From: Pseudomonadota bacterium | GTDB lineage: Bacteria > Pseudomonadota > Gammaproteobacteria > Xanthomonadales > Rhodanobacteraceae | Direction of reading: 5' to 3' | Length of the DNA stretch: 51,064 bases | Assembly: GCA_021827205.1 (NCBI GenBank) | Contig: JAKAWV010000023.1 | Location: forward strand, 1 to 51,064 | Shown: piece by piece, positions 46,746 to 51,064 of the stretch | How the letters are laid out: each line of letters begins with the position of its first letter | Numbering within the stretch: position 1 is the first letter of the stretch | Program-made: the position numbers and the translations under genes | The notes under the pieces: generated by a model | Seen by the model: the letters and a program-made list of their open reading frames with translations, nothing else | Told to the model about the DNA's origin: nothing | The model's database searches: none

Positions 46746-47554
46746 CGCCCGATCCTCCACCATCGCTCATCGCTGGTGATCACCCGCCGCCAATAAAGTT
46801 TGTAGATGAAATAGGTCAATATCGAGAGCAACAGGAACAGGCCGATAATCCACGGTCCAAGCCGGGCCCTTTCCGCCTGATGCGGATGCGCGACTGCGTA
46901 CAGAAACGTGACAATGTCTCTCGCGGTCCGGTCAAACTGCGCCTTCGACATCGTGCCTTGCGTCAGGGGCAACACACCGACCGCGATTTTGGCCGGGCTG
47001 CCGAAGCGCAGGCCCTCTACCATGACCGGCTTCTGCAATCCCTGCATGCCGGCGAAAACATCAGGCATGGCGACATTGTAAAACGCGACATTGTTGACGC
47101 CCGCCGGACGTGCCGGATCGACATAAAATGAAGTCAGGTACGTATATAGCCAGGCGGGCGAGCGGCGCAAAGCGATGTCGGTCAGATCCGGCGGCGGCAT
47201 GCTCACGAATTTCGTCATCAGTTCAGGCGACATGTTCGTGGTGATGGTGTCGTGGTAGTGGCGCCCGTCGGTACCGATGTATTTCAGGAACTGCGATTTG
47301 CTCAATCCAAGGACCGGTGGCAGCTCACTGTAACGCGCCCCCTGAATTCCGTGGCATGCGGTACACATATGCAGTGCATACAGGGCGCCATTTTGCAGCG
47401 CCGCCTTGTCATGCAGATTGATCTTGATGTGCCGCAGCGGTGGTTGCGTGGTCGTTACCGATGCCATCGCCGCGTTGCCGAACCATGCCAGAAGCAAAGC
47501 GGATAGAAGCACCACAAGCAATCCGGATTTCCGTGATGGCGCGCGTATTGTCAT
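46742..47554 (-). CDS. petC: Cytochrome c1 of the bc1 complex
   Basis: A 270-residue cytochrome c1. It has a signal peptide (about residues 10-30, LLVVLLSALLLAWFGNAAMA), the haem site CTACH (near residue 65), the axial methionine in NVAMPDVF (near 160) and a C-terminal membrane anchor (WIIGLFLLLSILTYFIYKLYW). It takes electrons from the Rieske centre and passes them to soluble cytochromes. It follows petB by 89 bp. Confidence 0.92.
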   Translation of the reverse strand: MTIRAPSRKSGLLVVLLSALLLAWFGNAAMASVTTTQPPLRHIKINLHDKAALQNGALYALHMCTACHGIQGARYSELPPVLGLSKSQFLKYIGTDGRHYHDTITTNMSPELMTKFVSMPPPDLTDIALRRSPAWLYTYLTSFYVDPARPAGVNNVAFYNVAMPDVFAGMQGLQKPVMVEGLRFGSPAKIAVGVLPLTQGTMSKAQFDRTARDIVTFLYAVAHPHQAERARLGPWIIGLFLLLSILTYFIYKLYWRRVITSDERWWRIGR

Positions 47555-47643
47555 TGCTCGGTCCTGCCCAAAAAGAGTTCAGTTGTCTTCTGCAAACCGA
47601 TCGGGCGATACCCGCCCGATATCACGTGGACGCAGACTTGTCG

Positions 47644-49077
47644 TTAATGGAAAATGCCACCCGCAGTAAGACGCTCGGGCAGATGCTGAGTGTCCTGGGT
47701 GAGCGCCGGGAAAAGAATCGCCAATCCGAACAACAGCAACAGATAGGTTGCCGGAATCCAGTCCGTCAGCAGCATCAAATTCCAGCCATGCGCATGGATA
47801 GAGTACATCCAAACGTCGATCAGTAAAACTACGGCTTCAGTGACGATTAACCACGCCACGCTGGCACCCAGCGAACGCCGCTTGTTGAAGAACGGCAGAA
47901 CCAGGAACGTGGCGTAGAAAACCTCGGTGACATGAAGTCCGAAAACCATATTGTGTTCCGTGGCAAAGCCATGCGCGATATAACCCAGCCACAAAAATGA
48001 TGCGGGCATCATTAAAATATTCAGTTTGTACAGTACCGAGCGATAACGAATCGAGCGAATCGGATTGCGGTCGAGCAACGGCAGACAAGCCAATAGCGCA
48101 AACGAGCCGGCAAATGCCATGATTCCGTACAGCTTGTCCGGCACGCCGCGCAGCATTGCGTAAAATGGCAGAAAAAACCACAGCGGATGAATATCACTCG
48201 GCGTGTGCAAAATATTTGCGGGGGTATAGTTCAACTTGTCCAGCAGAAAGCCCCAGCCATCGGGTTTGTAGAATACAAACCAGAAAAATATCACGAAAAA
48301 CACGCTCACTCCGAACAGATCCTTCACCGTGTAATATGGATGAAAAGGAATCCCGTCGCGCGGCCATGATGATTTGCTGGTATTGGCATGAATCTCCACT
48401 CCATCCGGATTGTTCGAACCGACCTGGTGCAGCGCGATAAGATGGACCAGCACCAGCGCCAGCAACAGGACCGGCATCAGGAACACATGGAATACAAAGA
48501 ACCGGTTCAAGGTCGGCAGTCCGATCACAAACGACCCACGCAGCCACTGTGCTATCGGCTTGCCAATGCCCGGGATCGCAGTCACGAAATTGGTGACAAC
48601 CGCCGAGCCCCAGTAGGACATTTGCCCCCACGGCAACAGGTAGCCGAGGAATGCCTCGGCGGCCAATGCCAGGTAAATGAATATGCCAATCAGCCACAGC
48701 AATTCTCGCGGCTTTTTGTAGGAGCCATACATGATGCCGCGGTACATGTGCAGGTACACGAGCACGAAGAATGCCGAAGCCCCGACGATGTGCATGTCGC
48801 GGATCAGCCAGCCCCAATGCGAGTCTCTCTGGATCGTGCGTACTACCGACCAATAAGCGAGATGCGGATTTGGCTGATAATGAATGGCTAGAAACAAGCC
48901 AGTCGCAAGCTGCATAACCAGAACCAGCATGGCCAGCGAACCGAAGAAATACCACAGATTGAAATTCTTCGGCGCCGGATACTCAGTCAGTTGTGTACGC
49001 CAAAGCGATGAAATGGGCAGCCTTTGGTCGAACCAGCCAAACACGCGCCTTGCTCTTGATTGGTCTATGTTATTCAT
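47644..49077 (-). CDS. petB: Cytochrome b of the bc1 complex with an altered Qo motif
   Basis: A 477-residue cytochrome b with eight to nine transmembrane helices. The four haem-binding histidines are in RDMHIVGAS, VYLHMYRG, FVFHVFLMP and LVHLIALH. The quinol-oxidation (Qo) motif, nearly always PEWY in ubiquinol-oxidising complexes, is PLWF here (residues 298-301, 48175-48186), in SDIHPLWFFLPFYAML. The glutamate that accepts a proton is thus a leucine. The reading is clean and surrounded by intact family sequence, so error is unlikely. The enzyme may use another proton route or another quinone. Confidence 0.93.
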   Translation of the reverse strand: MNNIDQSRARRVFGWFDQRLPISSLWRTQLTEYPAPKNFNLWYFFGSLAMLVLVMQLATGLFLAIHYQPNPHLAYWSVVRTIQRDSHWGWLIRDMHIVGASAFFVLVYLHMYRGIMYGSYKKPRELLWLIGIFIYLALAAEAFLGYLLPWGQMSYWGSAVVTNFVTAIPGIGKPIAQWLRGSFVIGLPTLNRFFVFHVFLMPVLLLALVLVHLIALHQVGSNNPDGVEIHANTSKSSWPRDGIPFHPYYTVKDLFGVSVFFVIFFWFVFYKPDGWGFLLDKLNYTPANILHTPSDIHPLWFFLPFYAMLRGVPDKLYGIMAFAGSFALLACLPLLDRNPIRSIRYRSVLYKLNILMMPASFLWLGYIAHGFATEHNMVFGLHVTEVFYATFLVLPFFNKRRSLGASVAWLIVTEAVVLLIDVWMYSIHAHGWNLMLLTDWIPATYLLLLFGLAILFPALTQDTQHLPERLTAGGIFH

Positions 49078-49131
49078 GGAGTACGAAATCCTTCACGGCG
49101 TGAACGCCACGTGGGTTGTGCATTGTTACGT

Positions 49132-49980
49132 TCAGCGTTTTGGTTTGGATTTGCTGGTCTCTGTTTTCGGCTGGGCGGCGCTTTGCGGCGCAGCGACGGC
49201 AGACGATTTTTTTGCTTGCTGGCGCAGGTCAACTGCCCGAACATATTCGTGATAGTTCTTCGGACCGATGCCGAGGGTTGAATCTGGATTCAGTTGCTGT
49301 AGATATACGGCGACTGCCGTCATCTGCTGCTTTGTCATGGTTCTGGCAATACTGGTCATAACCTGGCCGGGGCTATTGCTGCGCGCGCCACTAGCAAATT
49401 GGTCAAGCTGCGTCAATAGGTAAACCGCGTGTTGCAACGCCAATGCCGGGATCGCCATGGGGCCGTTGCCGTCTGCGCCAAGCCCGTGGCAAGCCGCGCA
49501 GGCAGGAATATTGTCGCTCGCCAGTCCCTGCGTATAGATTTTCTGTCCTTCTTTCAACTGGGCAGCGTTCGCGCGCGCGCCTGGCACCGCCGCCACTCCT
49601 GCTGTCAGCAATGGCTGTCGCGAGAAGTATGCGGCGATTTCTTTCAGGTTTTGATTATCAGCAGAGGCTGGGATGGTCATCGCCATGCCGCTCATGATGG
49701 TCGATTTGCGCGCGCCGTCGCGGAAATCCTCCAGTTGCTTCAATAGATAGTTGTAGCGCTGTGCGGCCAGGTTGGGGTATTCAGTTGCGGCACTGGTTCC
49801 GGTAATTCCATGGCACGCGGCACACACGGCAATCAGTGCGCCGCCTTGTTTGGCTGCCGCCGCCCCCAATGGTATCCCGTGATAATCAACTTTCGCGTGT
49901 GCATTGGTAGCGCCACAAGCGACAATGAAAATCATCGCGAGCGCGGCGGCTGGCTGGGGTACATGTTTGAAAATTTTCAT
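49132..49980 (-). CDS. Dihaem cytochrome c4-like protein
   Basis: A 282-residue exported protein with a signal peptide (residues 1-29, ending THAHA-like NAHA) and two haem sites, CAACHGITG (near residue 52) and CAACHGLGADG (near 165), each with the downstream methionine regions of the c4 family. The C-terminal tail is lysine/alanine-rich. c4 cytochromes shuttle electrons from bc1 to oxidases or other acceptors. Its gene lies between petA and petB, which is unusual. The start at ATG 49980 (MKIFKHVP) follows the Rieske stop by 27 bp, so it is in the same operon. Confidence 0.85.
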   Translation of the reverse strand: MKIFKHVPQPAAALAMIFIVACGATNAHAKVDYHGIPLGAAAAKQGGALIAVCAACHGITGTSAATEYPNLAAQRYNYLLKQLEDFRDGARKSTIMSGMAMTIPASADNQNLKEIAAYFSRQPLLTAGVAAVPGARANAAQLKEGQKIYTQGLASDNIPACAACHGLGADGNGPMAIPALALQHAVYLLTQLDQFASGARSNSPGQVMTSIARTMTKQQMTAVAVYLQQLNPDSTLGIGPKNYHEYVRAVDLRQQAKKSSAVAAPQSAAQPKTETSKSKPKR

Positions 49981-50007
49981 CTTGACATCCATTCGCAAAA
50001 TGCTGGC

Positions 50008-50694
50008 TTACCAAATATCGGGAGTCCAATTCTTGTCGGTACCAGACTTGTTCACCTCGCCTATGGTGACGACCGTGGCGGTTTTCCAGTAATACGGTGG
50101 AATCGGAATGTTCAATGGCGCTGGCGAGCCTTCGAGTACACGCGCGGAAAAATCGTACATTGATCCATGGCATGCACAATGAAATCCGCCTGGCCACCAT
50201 GGTGTTACCGTATGTGGTGCCGGCCGATAGTCGGGAATGCATTGCATATGCGTGCATAGCGCCACGGCTACGAACATGTCTGGGCGCAGGGCACGATAGT
50301 TGCCATTCACATATGCTTGCGCGGGCTGCTGGTTCTGTTTGCTGTGCGGATCCTTGAGTCGCCGCAACAACGACGGTTCGGACAAGGTCTTCAGCATCCA
50401 GTCTTCGCGTTTCAATATCCACACCGGCTTCTTCTTCCATTCCACGAGAAGCAATTGTCCGGGCTCCATCCGACTGACGTCGACATCAATCGGTGCGCCG
50501 AGAGCCTCAACAGCTTTCCCGGGATTCATGTTGTCGATCAGCACGTCCGCAAACAGACCCACAGCCCCTGCGCCCAGCACTCCGGCAGCGGCAATGAGAA
50601 ATTGTCTTCGATCCGGGCGTATTTCGCTCTCTGGACGGATCGAATCCATGATCATCTCGCCAGCAGTTGTTTTCTGAGTTGGGCCATTCGCCAT
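50008..50694 (-). CDS. petA: Rieske iron-sulfur subunit of the bc1 complex
   Basis: A 228-residue Rieske protein. It has a twin-arginine signal (PDRRQFLIAAAGVLGAG) leading into a membrane anchor, and the [2Fe-2S] motifs CTHMQC and CACHGSMYD. Export in the folded state by the Tat system fits with tatC immediately upstream. The start is MANGPTQ at 50694; ATGs further upstream run into the promoter with its FNR site. It is the first gene of the petA-c4-petB-petC operon. The CTHMQC box differs from the common CTHLGC form. Confidence 0.93.
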   Translation of the reverse strand: MANGPTQKTTAGEMIMDSIRPESEIRPDRRQFLIAAAGVLGAGAVGLFADVLIDNMNPGKAVEALGAPIDVDVSRMEPGQLLLVEWKKKPVWILKREDWMLKTLSEPSLLRRLKDPHSKQNQQPAQAYVNGNYRALRPDMFVAVALCTHMQCIPDYRPAPHTVTPWWPGGFHCACHGSMYDFSARVLEGSPAPLNIPIPPYYWKTATVVTIGEVNKSGTDKNWTPDIW

Positions 50695-50735
50695 AATCGT
50701 AACCTTGCCGTATAGTTGCCGAGCCTGATCCGTTA

Positions 50736-50744
50736 AAAATAATA
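50736..50744 (-). promoter_or_regulatory. Predicted -10 element of the petA promoter
   Basis: The minus strand reads TATTATTTT; TATTAT matches five of six positions of TATAAT and TATTTT four of six. The spacing from the FNR box centre (50770.5) fits an activator-dependent promoter, and no good -35 element is needed in that arrangement. The predicted transcript would start near 50729-50732. Confidence 0.45.
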
Positions 50745-50763
50745 CCCTACAATTCATGTTGAC

Positions 50764-50777
50764 TTGATTCAGATCAA
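50764..50777. promoter_or_regulatory. Perfect FNR/Anr site upstream of petA
   Basis: TTGATTCAGATCAA is an exact match to TTGAT-N4-ATCAA. On the minus strand a TATTTT/TATTAT element lies 20-26 bp downstream (50744-50736). If it is the -10 box, the FNR site sits close to -41.5, the classical class II activation position. The start of petA is 70 bp from the site. This predicts that the bc1 operon is switched on without oxygen. Confidence 0.75.
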
Positions 50778-50940
50778 ATTCCGCGTGGATTGCGTCATCT
50801 TGACACACACTGTCGACCTAGAAGTGCTGGATGGCGGCTTGGCTGAATATGCAGTCCGCGCGCGCCGGGTTCTTCGCTGGGCCCCAGAGCGGCCGTGGAA
50901 CGCACGGCGGTAGTTCTGCCAGGCGACAGTACGCTCGCCC

Positions 50941-51064
50941 TCAGCGCGAATCTTCGTCCTGGTGCTGCGCGGCGCGCGCGGCCTTTTGCCGCACCAGCAT
51001 GGCGGCGACCAGCACGCCGGTCTCGTAGAGCAGGACCATGGGCACCGCCAGCAGGGTCATCGAG
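50941..51064 (-). CDS. tatC: TatC, C-terminal end (partial)
   Basis: The last 40 codons match the C-terminus of TatC, the core of the twin-arginine protein export channel. MTLLAVPMVLLYETGV is the final transmembrane helix, followed by a short charged tail ending at TGA 50941-50943. The gene enters from the right edge. Its product would export the Rieske protein encoded next. The 246 bp to petA contain the FNR-regulated promoter and no gene. Confidence 0.8.
   Translation of the reverse strand, partial: SMTLLAVPMVLLYETGVLVAAMLVRQKAARAAQHQDEDSR

Overview
The window is about 51 kb of high-GC chromosome from a gammaproteobacterium. The neighbourhoods LysM protein-dprA, erpA-bactofilin-DUF6776 next to hemJ, and a response-regulator/hybrid-kinase pair next to rppH point to the Xanthomonadales (Xanthomonadaceae/Rhodanobacteraceae). 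No species is claimed. Anaerobic regulator sites and an O2-independent ubiquinone set suggest a facultative anaerobe.

Left end (1-9854): mobile DNA. The tip of an IS66-like element is followed by an XRE regulator, decayed SbcD and UvrD-helicase remnants, a TniQ-family gene on the minus strand, an unrecognised gene, a translationally coupled pair (HTH protein plus a very small integrase-like protein), and a Tn7-like transposition module: a TnsA-TnsB fusion, TnsC and a second TniQ. The right end of the element, with three near-identical 16-18 bp motifs, lies at 9854, 86 bp before the start of a LysM gene. The left end of the element and any further cargo are outside the window or lost. No CRISPR array or cas gene was seen.

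Middle (9.9-38.3 kb): core chromosome. It holds a LysM protein and dprA, purD, an SDR/methyltransferase pair, a very large GAF/GGDEF/EAL protein, an AMP-dependent ligase, topA, a family 9 glycosyltransferase, a membrane diguanylate cyclase, an MFS-acyltransferase fusion, ampE, nudC-erpA-bactofilin-DUF6776, hemJ, a REC protein with degenerate GGDEF/EAL domains coupled to a hybrid histidine kinase, rppH and tRNA-Met(CAT).

Right end (38.4-51.06 kb): the most unusual stretch. tyrA (chorismate mutase-prephenate dehydrogenase) is divergent from a run of tyrosine-decarboxylase-like gene, ubiD, ubiU and ubiV. A near-perfect FNR/Anr box lies between them. Converging on ubiV is a gene that fuses a chorismate mutase with all key residues present to UbiT, the SCP2 lipid-binding protein of the O2-independent ubiquinone pathway. 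Next comes a cytochrome bc1 operon (petA, a dihaem cytochrome c4-like gene, petB, petC, a small membrane protein) preceded by a perfect FNR box. Its cytochrome b has PLWF in place of the usual PEWY Qo motif. tatC, needed to export Rieske proteins, enters at the right edge. Together the region looks like an anaerobically induced module that links the shikimate/tyrosine branch point, O2-independent ubiquinone synthesis and a modified quinol-oxidising complex.
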